Source of the DNA: Microvirga roseola
Lineage (GTDB): Bacteria; Pseudomonadota; Alphaproteobacteria; Rhizobiales; Beijerinckiaceae
NCBI RefSeq assembly: GCF_020866965.1
Contig: NZ_JAJATX010000031.1
Location: forward strand, 1 to 44,229
Reading direction: 5' to 3'
Length of the DNA: 44,229 bases
The position numbers were made by a program, and so were the translations under genes. How positions within the stretch are numbered: position 1 is the first letter of the stretch; each line of letters begins with the position of its first letter. Below, in pieces: positions 1 through 7,492 of the stretch. The notes beneath the pieces were generated by a model. The model did not search any database. It was given only the letters and a program-made list of their open reading frames with translations, and was not told the origin of the DNA.

Positions 1-447
1 TAAGCCATACTTCAGGGAGGATCACTTCTCAGGAGGCAGACCAAGGGCTACAGGCAGGACTTCGCGGGCGCTCCCATAGGAGCCGATACCAGACCGTCAG
101 CACTGTCTCTGAGACAGAAGGGTGTCGTGCCCGGCTGCCCTATCGGCTTTCCGGCTTGCTCCTCTTCCTCTTCAGCAAGCAGGTTGTCGAGACCGTCAGC
201 CAGATTGGGAAGCTGCTCGGAAAAGCATGGTAGACGACGATATCGCCTGCTCCGTCGTCCGGGAGTGTGGCCTGCCAGACATCCCTTCCTTCCTCTCAAA
301 CGTAAGATCCGTGCTCCTGTTGCTGTTGCTCGCGGCACCAAGCTTGGCAACAAGCAGGGAACATATCTGTTGGGATTGGGTTCGTACCGTGCCTGCCGCA
401 CGTCATCAGGCGGGGTGGCTTAGGCTGCACAATCTTGGAGGCATCCC
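1..447. other. No recognisable gene; upstream region of a small secreted protein
   Basis: Both strands carry overlapping open frames of about 100 codons, but none has a recognisable motif. Their composition is rich in Arg, Pro and Ser, as expected from chance open frames in GC-rich DNA. One minus-strand frame (48-401) has a run of acidic residues but no convincing start signal. The only thing I can support here is a possible promoter near 358-382. Confidence 0.4.
358..382 (+). promoter_or_regulatory. Possible EcfG-type general-stress promoter
   Basis: GGAAC at 358-362 is followed, after 17 bases, by GTT at 380-382. Alphaproteobacterial EcfG promoters follow GGAAC-N16/17-cGTT. The site lies about 65 bases before the ATG at 448, a workable 5' leader. 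A NepR-like anti-sigma gene lies 600 bases downstream. Eight specified bases can match by chance, so this is only a candidate. Confidence 0.3.
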
Positions 448-684
448 ATGACCATCGGCCTGCTCCGTGTCGCGACCCTCGCGCTAATGCTTCTAGCTAT
501 CACGCCCAGCCTGGTCCTCGCTTAGGTAACCCCAGCCCCTGGGGGAGCCGTTGCCGTGCAGGAAGACGACGGCTTCGACTACGGCTGGCTTGGCCTGCTC
601 GGCCTGCTCGGCTTAGCCGGTCTCATGGGGCGGCGTGATCGTCGCGAGCATGACGTACACAGCACGACCACAACACGTCGTTAG
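448..684 (+). pseudogene. WGxxGxxG-tail small secreted protein, interrupted by an amber codon
   Basis: The ATG at 448 opens a 25-residue signal peptide (MTIGLLRVATLALML... ending SLVLA) that stops at TAG 523-525, exactly where signal peptidase would be expected to cut. The same frame then continues for 52 codons to TAG 682-684. It encodes a Pro/Gly-rich segment, an acidic patch (QEDDGFDYG) and the tail GWLGLLGLLGLAGLMGRR, the glycine-patterned helix plus basic end of WGxxGxxG-CTERM proteins. Such proteins are small exported or membrane-anchored proteins of unknown role, often stress-induced. The conserved second half argues that one mature gene was broken recently. Translational readthrough is possible but unproven. 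Confidence 0.65.
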
Positions 685-701
685 GGGCGTTCACCGCTGA
701 G

Positions 702-719
702 GCGGGGCCAAGGCCCCGC
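702..719 (+). terminator. GC-rich hairpin after the WGxxGxxG gene
   Basis: GCGGGGCC (702-709) and GGCCCCGC (712-719) form a perfect 8-bp inverted repeat 18 bases after the stop codon. No T tract follows, so it is at best a weak intrinsic terminator or an RNA-stabilising hairpin. Confidence 0.4.
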
Positions 720-730
720 TGCACCAGTAG

Positions 731-862
731 CAGAATTCGTTCGGCTCACCTCCATCGCATTGCAACGCTACCGCGACTGCTGCTCGGTTTGATCCTAGTG
801 CCCGTCAAGACTGGGAGGCCGTTTCGGATGACATGCAAGGGGCGTTCGCACTGAAGCGGTGA
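731..862 (+). pseudogene. Possible remnant of a small hypothetical protein
   Basis: Between a stop at 728-730 and TGA at 860-862 a frame reads out a protein-like tail containing FDPSARQDWEAVSDDMQGAF. It has no ATG, GTG or TTG start. The composition looks like a real cytoplasmic protein, so this may be the 3' end of a decayed gene. I do not recognise the family. Confidence 0.2.
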
Positions 863-880
863 GCCCCTCGTTTGTTTTTA
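838..880 (+). terminator. Candidate rho-independent terminator
   Basis: AGGGGC (838-843) pairs with GCCCCT (863-868) across a loop that can itself fold, and the stem is followed by CGTTTGTTTTTA. The T-rich tail makes this a better terminator candidate than the hairpin at 702. Confidence 0.4.
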
Positions 881-1047
881 ACTTTGTCGCTGCAGTCGCC
901 GATTCTGGGTGCGGCATCACACGGACGAGCTCAAATCCGGGCATCATTTGAGTTTTGCCCGCTTTCCACAGGGGCCAAGAGGGATAGTTAACGTCACCTC
1001 AGCGAAGCAGTAACGAGGGAAGTGGAAGCGGATGGGGAGGCTGGGCG

Positions 1048-1248
1048 ATGGAGAGCAGCAGGGGCACAAGTGAACAGGCCTTAGTCGTTTCCGATACCGA
1101 GCTTCTGCGCCGGATCGGACATGATCTGCGCTCCATATACACTGAGGTGTTCAAGCAGCCCCTGCCGCGCAAGATTGAGGCGACACTCTCCCGCATTGAG
1201 CGTGAGCAAGGCCGCGCCGGGTACCAGCGCCAGTCCGCGGTCCTCTGA
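1048..1248 (+). CDS. NepR-like anti-sigma factor
   Basis: This is a 66-residue protein. Its core, LLRRIGHDLRSIYTEVFKQP followed by LPRKIEATLSRIERE, matches the NepR pattern of two short helices joined by a P-x-P turn (consensus LR-x-x-Y-x-x-x-x-x-x-P-x-P). NepR holds the general-stress sigma factor EcfG inactive until the response regulator PhyR titrates it. No phyR or ecfG lies in the window, so this is probably a paralogue acting in trans. The start at 1048 follows a purine-rich GGGGAGGCTGGGCG leader. The family call rests on motif recognition alone. Confidence 0.6.
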   Translation: MESSRGTSEQALVVSDTELLRRIGHDLRSIYTEVFKQPLPRKIEATLSRIEREQGRAGYQRQSAVL

Positions 1249-1386
1249 TCCCCGCCGCTCCAGGGCTGACCAAGCTCCTGCCAGGAGACACATCGCCAGG
1301 ATGATCGAGGCGATAAGGAGGGAAGCGCCTGTCCAGGCTACTCCTTGTGGCCTGTTGTGAAAGTGTACCTTGGGAGGAACTTTCAT
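1081..1386 (-). CDS. Possible small membrane protein antisense to the NepR-like gene
   Basis: A 101-codon minus-strand frame starts at an ATG (1384-1386) preceded by GGAGACCAGGC, a plausible ribosome binding site. Residues 17-41 form a convincing transmembrane helix (WTGASLLIASIILAMCLLAG). Only the first 46 or so residues lie outside the NepR-like gene; the rest runs antisense through it and looks like a shadow frame. If real, the protein would be a single-pass membrane protein convergent with and overlapping the NepR-like gene. Treat as tentative. Confidence 0.25.
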   Translation of the reverse strand: MKVPPKVHFHNRPQGVAWTGASLLIASIILAMCLLAGAWSALERRGSEDRGLALVPGAALLTLNAGECRLNLARQGLLEHLSVYGAQIMSDPAQKLGIGND

Positions 1387-1720
1387 GCCTGGTCTCCCCT
1401 GCGTTCAGGGAAAGAATGCCGTGACAGACTAGCAATATACCTACACACTCGAGAACGGCAGCGAGCAGACGGAGTGCCCCTGATGAGCCGGATCAACCGT
1501 TGCCGCTAAGATTGCTTCGACACAGAAGCATCCGGTCCCTCTGATTCCTCCGAAGCCCTTACTTTAAATCCATCAGGCCACGAGTTTACCGCGAGGTGAT
1601 TTTCCTCTGCCCCCGTCATTCTGCCCAATGAGAGGCCCACGCCAGTGTCGCGGTTGGGTACTCGGCAGTTTGGAGCGGTTTGCAAAGGAACGAGCCGTAC
1701 CTTGACCCTTTGTGCGTTCT

Positions 1721-2158
1721 ATGTTTGTTCTTTCTGCGACATTGAGCAAGAGAGGCAAACTCGACGTGATTCGCACAGGATCGAACCAAAAGCTCACCGA
1801 GCCCCGTACGCCCGAGCAGCAGGCGAAAGACATAAAGCGGATGCTCGCGAAGGCCGAGCAGAAGGTCAGGAACCTAGAAGAAAGAATAGCGGATCAGAAG
1901 CAGCAGATTCGTGAGTTCCAGGCCCAGACCAAGCACGAAGAAAACCTCACCGCCGAGCGCGAGGACCTGAAGTCCGAGATCACGGACCTGAAGGGCGAGA
2001 TCAGGGAACTGACCCGCGCCAACCGGGACCAGGTCGAGAAAATCGAGGCGCTCCGGGTCGAGAACGCAAAGCTGAAGGCGGGAACAAAGGTCCGGAAGTC
2101 GAGCGGGATAACGGCTGGGGTGGACCTCCGGGGATTGCTACAGCCCTCGCTCTCCTGA
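1721..2158 (+). CDS. Coiled-coil protein of unknown function
   Basis: From the ATG at 1721 (an in-frame GTG lies at 1712) the protein has a basic N-terminus followed by a long Glu/Lys/Leu-rich heptad region, roughly residues 35-115, predicted to be a continuous coiled coil (segments such as DLKGEIRELTRANRDQVEKI). The last 25 residues (after LKAGTKVRKSS) lose the heptad pattern. The +1 frame over 2101-2235 reads as protein-like sequence running directly into the YeaQ-like gene at 2236, so the two may once have been one coiled-coil/membrane protein. No family recognised. Confidence 0.5.
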   Translation: MFVLSATLSKRGKLDVIRTGSNQKLTEPRTPEQQAKDIKRMLAKAEQKVRNLEERIADQKQQIREFQAQTKHEENLTAEREDLKSEITDLKGEIRELTRANRDQVEKIEALRVENAKLKAGTKVRKSSGITAGVDLRGLLQPSLS

Positions 2159-2235
2159 GTATCGGAAAAGCAGGCTGGTTTGACGCTCTGGCGTCGCTCC
2201 TGGATAGTTTCTCCGGGGCCATCCATATCGAACAC

Positions 2236-2601
2236 ATGGCGAAAGCATCAGAGCGCAATCCAGGCAAAACACGATCCAAGCGCAAGGCACCTGAGCCAAC
2301 TCGCGCTCGGTTGCCGATCCGCATCAGTGTGGATCGGGAGGCTCTCGATGCGCTGGATAGGCGAGCCATCGCTGCTCAGGTCGGGATCGGGATCGTGGCA
2401 GGCTGGCTGGCAAGCTGGCTTGTTGGCGGCTCCGGCCTTCTTCAGTACGTGATCTCTGGGCTTGCCGGATCGCTCGTCGGTGGCTTCCTTCTGGAGCGGT
2501 TCGGGATTGATCTGGGCATTCGCAATCAGACTGCAACGCGCATCGTCACTGCCACCTTGGGCGCGATCATTGTTGTCCTGCTGGCCCGTCTTATCGGCTG
2601 A
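2236..2601 (+). CDS. GlsB/YeaQ/YmgE-type (Transgly_assoc) stress membrane protein
   Basis: This 121-residue protein has a hydrophilic basic N-terminal extension of about 45 residues and then three hydrophobic helices (starting GIGIVAGWLASWLVGG, LLQYVISGLAGSLVGGFLL, and ATLGAIIVVLLARLIG). The glycine spacing and the short arm containing GIDLGIRN resemble the small YeaQ/Transgly_assoc family, inner-membrane proteins induced by stress. Family members are usually about 85 residues, so the extension is extra. It is uncertain whether the ATG at 2236 is the true start, because the frame stays open upstream. Confidence 0.7.
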   Translation: MAKASERNPGKTRSKRKAPEPTRARLPIRISVDREALDALDRRAIAAQVGIGIVAGWLASWLVGGSGLLQYVISGLAGSLVGGFLLERFGIDLGIRNQTATRIVTATLGAIIVVLLARLIG

Positions 2602-2668
2602 GACCCTCGCATTCGATGCTTGTCCCGGCAGCTTGACGGTACCGAGGAATTGAGGGCTGACTGATCAG

Positions 2669-3370
2669 ATGAACATCTTTGTACTGACGGGGGCTGGCGT
2701 GTCAGCCGAGAGCGGCCTTGGCACTTTTCGTGACAAGGACGGGCTTTGGTCCCACTTTGATCCGATGAAGCTCGCCACCCCAGAGGCGTTTGCCCACAAT
2801 CCTGATGAGGTTCATGCCTTCTACAACATGCGCCGCCAGAACCTCCTGCCGGCAGAGCCCAACGCCGCGCACCGGGCGCTGGCCCGCCTAGAGGCCGGTC
2901 TGGCAGAGCGCGGCGGCAGCCTGTTTTTGTGTACGCAGAACATCGACGACCTTCACGAACGGGCCGGATCGCGGCGGGTCGTTCATATGCACGGCGAACT
3001 GCTCAAAGCCCGCTGCACAGCCTGTGGCGGGATAATACCATGGCGCGAGGACCTGAGCGTCGAGGTCCCCTGCCCATCTTGCCGCCAAGCTGGAGGATTG
3101 AGACCCCACGTGGTCTGGTTCGGCGAGATGCCGCTGGAGATGGATGCAATCTATGACGCTCTACTTGAGGCAGACCTGTTCGTCGCCATCGGCACATCGG
3201 GCTCAGTCTATCCGGCTGCGGGGTTCGTGTCGGAGGCGCGAGGACACGGTATCCGCACCTGCGAGATCAATCTGGAGCCGTCCGAAAATGCCCGTCAGTT
3301 TGATGAGGGGCGGTATGGCCCAGCAAGTGAAGCGGTTCCGGCCTGGGTCGAGCAGGTGCTCTCATGCTGA
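2669..3370 (+). CDS. cobB: NAD-dependent protein deacylase, CobB-type sirtuin
   Basis: The 233 residues are full length for a bacterial class III sirtuin, which removes acyl groups from lysine using NAD+ and releases nicotinamide and O-acyl-ADP-ribose. Visible motifs are the NAD-binding GAGVSAESG (residues 8-16), TQNIDD (89-94), the catalytic His108 in HMHGE, a Cys4 zinc site (C116, C119, C135, C138) and VVWFGE (148-153). Tyr52 and Arg55 in FYNMRR match the pair that lets class III (SIRT5/CobB-like) enzymes take succinyl or malonyl lysine. The gene sits between stress-type genes. A cytoplasmic role in acyl-lysine turnover is inferred. Confidence 0.93.
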   Translation: MNIFVLTGAGVSAESGLGTFRDKDGLWSHFDPMKLATPEAFAHNPDEVHAFYNMRRQNLLPAEPNAAHRALARLEAGLAERGGSLFLCTQNIDDLHERAGSRRVVHMHGELLKARCTACGGIIPWREDLSVEVPCPSCRQAGGLRPHVVWFGEMPLEMDAIYDALLEADLFVAIGTSGSVYPAAGFVSEARGHGIRTCEINLEPSENARQFDEGRYGPASEAVPAWVEQVLSC

Positions 3371-3460
3371 GGGTCGGGGGAGTGACGCAGCCTCGAAGTG
3401 ACGGCTTTGCTCCCGAGCAATGACACGCCGCCGGAAACCACCCTTCCTGAGGGATAGCTG

Positions 3461-4534
3461 ATGATCTGGTTCATGACGCTCTTCAAGCGCCCGAATCAAT
3501 TTGTCTCCCGAAAAACCTACCGGCGGCAACTGCTTGATCTGGCCTTGCTGCTCGCAGGATGCTGCGCTCTCTTCGCGCTGGTAATGGTCATGTCCGAGGG
3601 GATGTCACCGTCAGATGCCCTCTGGCTCACCGCCACCACGATCACAACGACCGGCTATGGCGATCTCTACGCCAAGACCGGCATCGGTCGCCTTGCAACA
3701 GTGCTCATCCTCTACATTCCGGGCATCGCGATCTTCGCGAAGGTCGTGAACGTGTTCCAGGACATGCGCCAGAACACGGCGGAAAGAAAGAACACGGGCC
3801 TCTGGAGGTGGAACATGGAAGGTCACATCGTCATCATTGGGATGCCGAGCGGCGACAGCGAAACCTACTTCGAGGGCTTCCTTCAAGAACTTCGGCGTGC
3901 TCAGAGGTTTCGGAACCACCCCGTTCAGGTGCTTACGAAGGAATGGTCCGGGGGCATCCCTCCCGCGCTCGCCCAGCGTGGAATGGTCCACCACCACGGG
4001 GACGGCAGCACCTTCGCTGACCTCGATGCTGCCGGGGTCAAAAAGGCTGACATCGTTGTGGTACTTGCCAGTTCACCTGAAGCCGATAGCACGACCTTCA
4101 ACACGGTTAGTATGCTGCGCGAGATGGGCGTAAGCTGTCCGATCGTTGCCGAGTATGTGAAGCCTGAAAGTCAGGCGCGCATTCACCGCGCTGGGGCGAC
4201 AAGCGTTATCAAGCCAACCCGTGTTTTCCCGGACATGCTTGTGCGCGTGATGGTCGCCCCAGGCTCAGAGTTCGTGCTGGAGAACCTGATGACGGCGGAT
4301 GGCGACGAGTTGATGGGCTTTGCCATCCAACCTCGTGCGTTGCTCTGGAAGGATGTGGTTCATAAGCTTGTCGAAGCCGATATGGGAATTCCCATTGCTT
4401 ATATCGGCGAGGATGGAGCGGTGACCACGAATCCCCGCTCCAGTGATCCAGTGACAATCCACACACTCTTCCTCGTCTGTCATGAGGAGCAGCCTCTCAC
4501 GGCTGCGGACATTGAGGCTGTGCTCGCGGAGTAA
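3461..4534 (+). CDS. Two-transmembrane K+ channel with RCK/TrkA-N domain
   Basis: This 357-residue protein has an N-terminal transmembrane helix (about 25-45), a pore helix and selectivity filter TTTGYGD (62-68), a second helix (about 76-100) and then a cytosolic regulator-of-K+-conductance region beginning GHIVIIGMPSGD near 121. The last 100 residues fit an RCK C-terminal lobe. This is the MthK/Kch-like layout without voltage-sensor helices. The RCK Rossmann motif is atypical (GMPSGD rather than GxGxxG), so the ligand is uncertain. It lies 90 bases after the sirtuin on the same strand. Confidence 0.88.
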   Translation: MIWFMTLFKRPNQFVSRKTYRRQLLDLALLLAGCCALFALVMVMSEGMSPSDALWLTATTITTTGYGDLYAKTGIGRLATVLILYIPGIAIFAKVVNVFQDMRQNTAERKNTGLWRWNMEGHIVIIGMPSGDSETYFEGFLQELRRAQRFRNHPVQVLTKEWSGGIPPALAQRGMVHHHGDGSTFADLDAAGVKKADIVVVLASSPEADSTTFNTVSMLREMGVSCPIVAEYVKPESQARIHRAGATSVIKPTRVFPDMLVRVMVAPGSEFVLENLMTADGDELMGFAIQPRALLWKDVVHKLVEADMGIPIAYIGEDGAVTTNPRSSDPVTIHTLFLVCHEEQPLTAADIEAVLAE

Positions 4535-4721
4535 GAGATCGTTGAAGTGACTTGAGTCAGGTGCTCCCAATGAGCAGATTTTGCCAAGGAGAATTATCAA
4601 CGGTGGACGGGTTTGTGGCTCCCACTTCACCTCATTCCAAATAGTAGGGCCGTCCCGTTGGCGGACGGCTTGATGAGGTGCATAGTCCTGCTCTCTCGTT
4701 CTACGTTCGGTGGAGGTGTTC

Positions 4722-5084
4722 ATGCCCAGCCTTCTTGTCCACGTCACCTGCGGTCCTGAAAGCCCGACCAAGGCGGCACTCGCCCTGTTCGTCGCGGCAG
4801 CGGCAGTCGAGGTAGGGCATGACGTCCATGTTTTCTTGGCGGGCGATGCTGTCCAACTCATCCGCGAACCGGTACGCAGCAGCCTCGTCGGGCTTGGCAC
4901 GGGTGCCCTTCGGGAGCATTTCGAGAAAGTGATCGCTGGAGGCGGGCGGCTCTATCTCTCGGCTGGGTCCTGTGCCGCACGAGGGATCAGCGATGCCGAC
5001 CTTGAGGGGATCCCCCACGAGAAGGCTGGCCCTCCCATGCTGGTGCGACTGATCATGGATTGTGACCGAAACATCGTCTACTGA
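4722..5084 (+). CDS. DsrE/DsrF-like family protein
   Basis: I place the start at ATG 4722, since GGTGGAGG lies just upstream; an in-frame GTG at 4710 is less likely. The 120-residue product has the DsrE fold pattern: a first strand LLVHVTCGPE, a helix rich in small residues (KAALALFVAAAAVEVGHDVHVFL), a Gly-rich middle and a Cys in YLSAGSCAARG at the position where sulfur-relay members keep their reactive Cys. DsrE-like proteins move sulfur or take part in redox sensing. The exact substrate here is unknown. It is followed 37 bases later by a SnoaL-like gene. Confidence 0.75.
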   Translation: MPSLLVHVTCGPESPTKAALALFVAAAAVEVGHDVHVFLAGDAVQLIREPVRSSLVGLGTGALREHFEKVIAGGGRLYLSAGSCAARGISDADLEGIPHEKAGPPMLVRLIMDCDRNIVY

Positions 5085-5120
5085 CGCTGCGTGTCTGAAG
5101 AGGCAGGACAGGGAGACTTG

Positions 5121-5498
5121 ATGACAAAAACTATTTTCATCGCACTCCTTGACGATTTTGCGGCGGCTTGGAATCGGCATGACACGGATGCAATCCTGTC
5201 GATGATGACCGAGGACTGTGTGTTCGAGGCCAGTCGTGGACCCAACGTGAAGGGGACCATTTATACAGGTCAGGATGATGTCCGCCGTGGGATCGAGGAG
5301 GTCTTTGCAACCTTTCCGGATGCGCAGTGGAACGGACCCAGGCACTTCATTTCTGGAGATCGCGGTGTCTCAGAGTGGATATTCACTGCAACCGGGCCGG
5401 ATGGGACTCCTGTGGAGGTCCAGGGCTGCGATATCTTCACATTCCGAGACGGCAAGATCGTGATCAAGAACTCGTACCGAAAGCAGCGTACCGGCTGA
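5121..5498 (+). CDS. SnoaL-like / nuclear transport factor 2 family protein
   Basis: From ATG 5121 (preceded by GGGAGACTTG) the 125-residue protein shows the NTF2-like cone pattern: an opening helix LLDDFAAAWNRHDTDAILSM, the hallmark MTEDCVFE, then DDVRRGIEEVFATFPD, and a closing strand pair ending in FTFRDGKIVIKNSYRKQR. SnoaL-like proteins are small enzymes or binding proteins with varied substrates. The fold is clear and the function is not. It lies in the same direction as, and close behind, the DsrE-like gene. Confidence 0.83.
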   Translation: MTKTIFIALLDDFAAAWNRHDTDAILSMMTEDCVFEASRGPNVKGTIYTGQDDVRRGIEEVFATFPDAQWNGPRHFISGDRGVSEWIFTATGPDGTPVEVQGCDIFTFRDGKIVIKNSYRKQRTG

Positions 5499-5575
5499 TC
5501 GCCGGAATTTCCCTTGTTCACCATTAAAGCGCCGGTAGGCTTGGCTCTCCAAAAGACTGCGGGGAGAGCACAGAC

Positions 5576-6084
5576 ATGGACGACGCTGCCACGGATCATC
5601 GAAGCCTCTGGTTCCTCAACACCCACGTCACCATCCGCATCTCGTCGCAGGAAGGTTCGGACGGCCTCTCGGTGCTTGAACACCGTTCCTCGCAGGGAGA
5701 CTCGCCGCCCTGCACATCCACCACGACGAGGATGAAATCTTCCACGTACTCGAAGGTGAGGTGCGCTATCGCGTCGGGGACTAGGAACGCCGGGCCAGCG
5801 CTGGCGAGATACTGCTTACACCCAAAGGCATTCCTCACACCTACCAGGTGGAGGCGGTTGAGGCCCGGATGCTCACGATCACCCGAGGCGAGTTTGAGAG
5901 CTTCATCCGGGCGTTTGGACGCCCTGCTGAAAGAGATGGACTGCCTGATCCGTCTGGACCTCCCAAGCCTGAACAAGCAGAGGCTCTCGCCCGTGCCTGT
6001 AGGCAGTTTGGGATCGAACTAGATCCTCGGCGCAGTGATTATGACCCTTTGGCGGGTGGCTCGGGAGGAGCGGCTTTAGGATAG
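5576..6084 (+). pseudogene. Cupin-domain protein, frameshifted and interrupted by TAG
   Basis: The first part (ATG 5576) reads LWFLNTHVTIRISSQEGSDG and then SVLEHRSSQGDSPP. A single missing C near 5709 moves the frame, after which LHIHHDEDEIFHVLEGEVRY shows the cupin metal-binding HxH-x3-4-E motif. TAG at 5782-5784 stops that frame, and it then continues to 6084 with GEILLTPKGIPHTYQVE, the second cupin motif (PxGxxH). One deletion plus one nonsense change make this a dead gene. Cupins are small beta-barrel proteins with diverse enzymatic or binding roles. Confidence 0.83.
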
Positions 6085-6220
6085 GCGCGGCCCATCTTGG
6101 TGCGGTACTGCTCGGGCGTTATGTCGTAGGTGGTGCGCAGATGGCGCTTCAACGATTTGAATGACTTCCCATCCTCCAGGCAAATGATCGCATCGGGAGG
6201 GCCCTTTGCTTCTAGTACAG

Positions 6221-7492
6221 TTAGCTTTCTGATCGCCCAGAGTATTGAGCATACAGAGCATCAAGACTATTGACGACGAACTCGGCAAAGCCCGCATCGA
6301 CATTGCGGTCGATCTGCAGCGTGCAACGCTTAGACGTAAAGTTGATTGTTGCCTTGACGCGCGTATCGGAAGCCTCCCAGAAACCAAGCTCAGCACGTGC
6401 TGGCCGGTCTTTGCGGGTCACCTCTTCGACGAGGGAGTTGAAGCGCTCGTTCGTCTCCCGAGCGTTAAAGGCGGGCGTCTTGATGAACGCCTTCGCTTTC
6501 TCTAGCGCGGATGCATCGTTCTGGAACAGTTCGGCTAAGGGCAGCCAGCGTTTGCGACCGATCTCCGGAGCTGGGCCAATCGCGTCGATAACAGTGGCTG
6601 GAATCCGTTCGACCACCTGCAAGTACCAAGTGATCTGGGACTGGTTGCTGATGCCGAGCGCTGCCGCGATCGTCTCACGGTTGAACTTCCTCGCTTTCAT
6701 CGCAGCCACAAATCGCGCCTTCTCAATGAAGCTCAAGTCGAGTCGGGCGTTATTTTCCTGGCCTTGCGCCACAATGAGCTCAACGTCAGTCAACTGCCTG
6801 ACGACCGCGCGGATTTTTCTTCCGAGCGAAGCGACGGCCTTCAGGCGTCGATGCCCGTAAGCAGCCTGATATCGCCCGTCTTGCTGGGGATGAGGCCTCA
6901 CTAGGATCGGAACAAGCTGCCCCTGGCTCTCGATCTGATGTGCCAGATCAGCAATCGACTGAGTGCCATCCTCCATTCGGTCTCGGATGAAGGATTCGTC
7001 GATCAGGTTCGGATCTAGTTCAACGACCGCTTGCCCAGTCTCAACTAGTGCCTTCAAGTCCTCTAGTTCATGTGAGTCGTCACGAACCATTGTACTTAAT
7101 CGCTTCATCACTTGGCTTGTAGGCGCATTCTGCCGAAGCAGACTCTGGGATACGGCCTGAGAAGTGTTCTCGACTTTACTCTCGCTCCCGACTTTCTGAG
7201 GTGCCGCCGTAAGCGCTTGAGGGATCTTCACGAGCGTCGCGGGGACCGTAGGGGCGATATCAGAGATCTCAGGATCAGTGTTCAGGGCCGATAGAGCCCC
7301 CTCCCCCGCCCCTGAGTTTCTGTCAGATGGCTCCACGATAACGGGAACGCCACTCGCTCTGGGCTCAACATCTAACTCGGAGATGGTGTCGGAGACTGCC
7401 CGCAGCTTGTCCTCATATGCGGGCTCCTGATCCACAGGATCAGGCTCTTCCGTGTTGAGGAACGCTGCCAGTCGCTTCGCACTCTTTGCCAT
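6221..7492 (-). CDS. repB: Plasmid partitioning protein RepB (ParB family)
   Basis: This 423-residue protein is the centromere-binding half of a repABC-type partition system. A long, acidic, probably disordered N-terminus (about 130 residues) precedes the ParB/Spo0J nuclease-like domain with [20 protein letters not shown] and GHRRLKAV, where the arginine box lies. The helix-turn-helix region follows ([20 protein letters not shown] and [19 protein letters not shown]), then a C-terminal dimerisation region. The ATG overlaps the repA stop by one base (TAATG), so the two are translationally coupled. No repC follows within the window, which is unusual. Confidence 0.95.
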   Translation of the reverse strand: MAKSAKRLAAFLNTEEPDPVDQEPAYEDKLRAVSDTISELDVEPRASGVPVIVEPSDRNSGAGEGALSALNTDPEISDIAPTVPATLVKIPQALTAAPQKVGSESKVENTSQAVSQSLLRQNAPTSQVMKRLSTMVRDDSHELEDLKALVETGQAVVELDPNLIDESFIRDRMEDGTQSIADLAHQIESQGQLVPILVRPHPQQDGRYQAAYGHRRLKAVASLGRKIRAVVRQLTDVELIVAQGQENNARLDLSFIEKARFVAAMKARKFNRETIAAALGISNQSQITWYLQVVERIPATVIDAIGPAPEIGRKRWLPLAELFQNDASALEKAKAFIKTPAFNARETNERFNSLVEEVTRKDRPARAELGFWEASDTRVKATINFTSKRCTLQIDRNVDAGFAEFVVNSLDALYAQYSGRSES

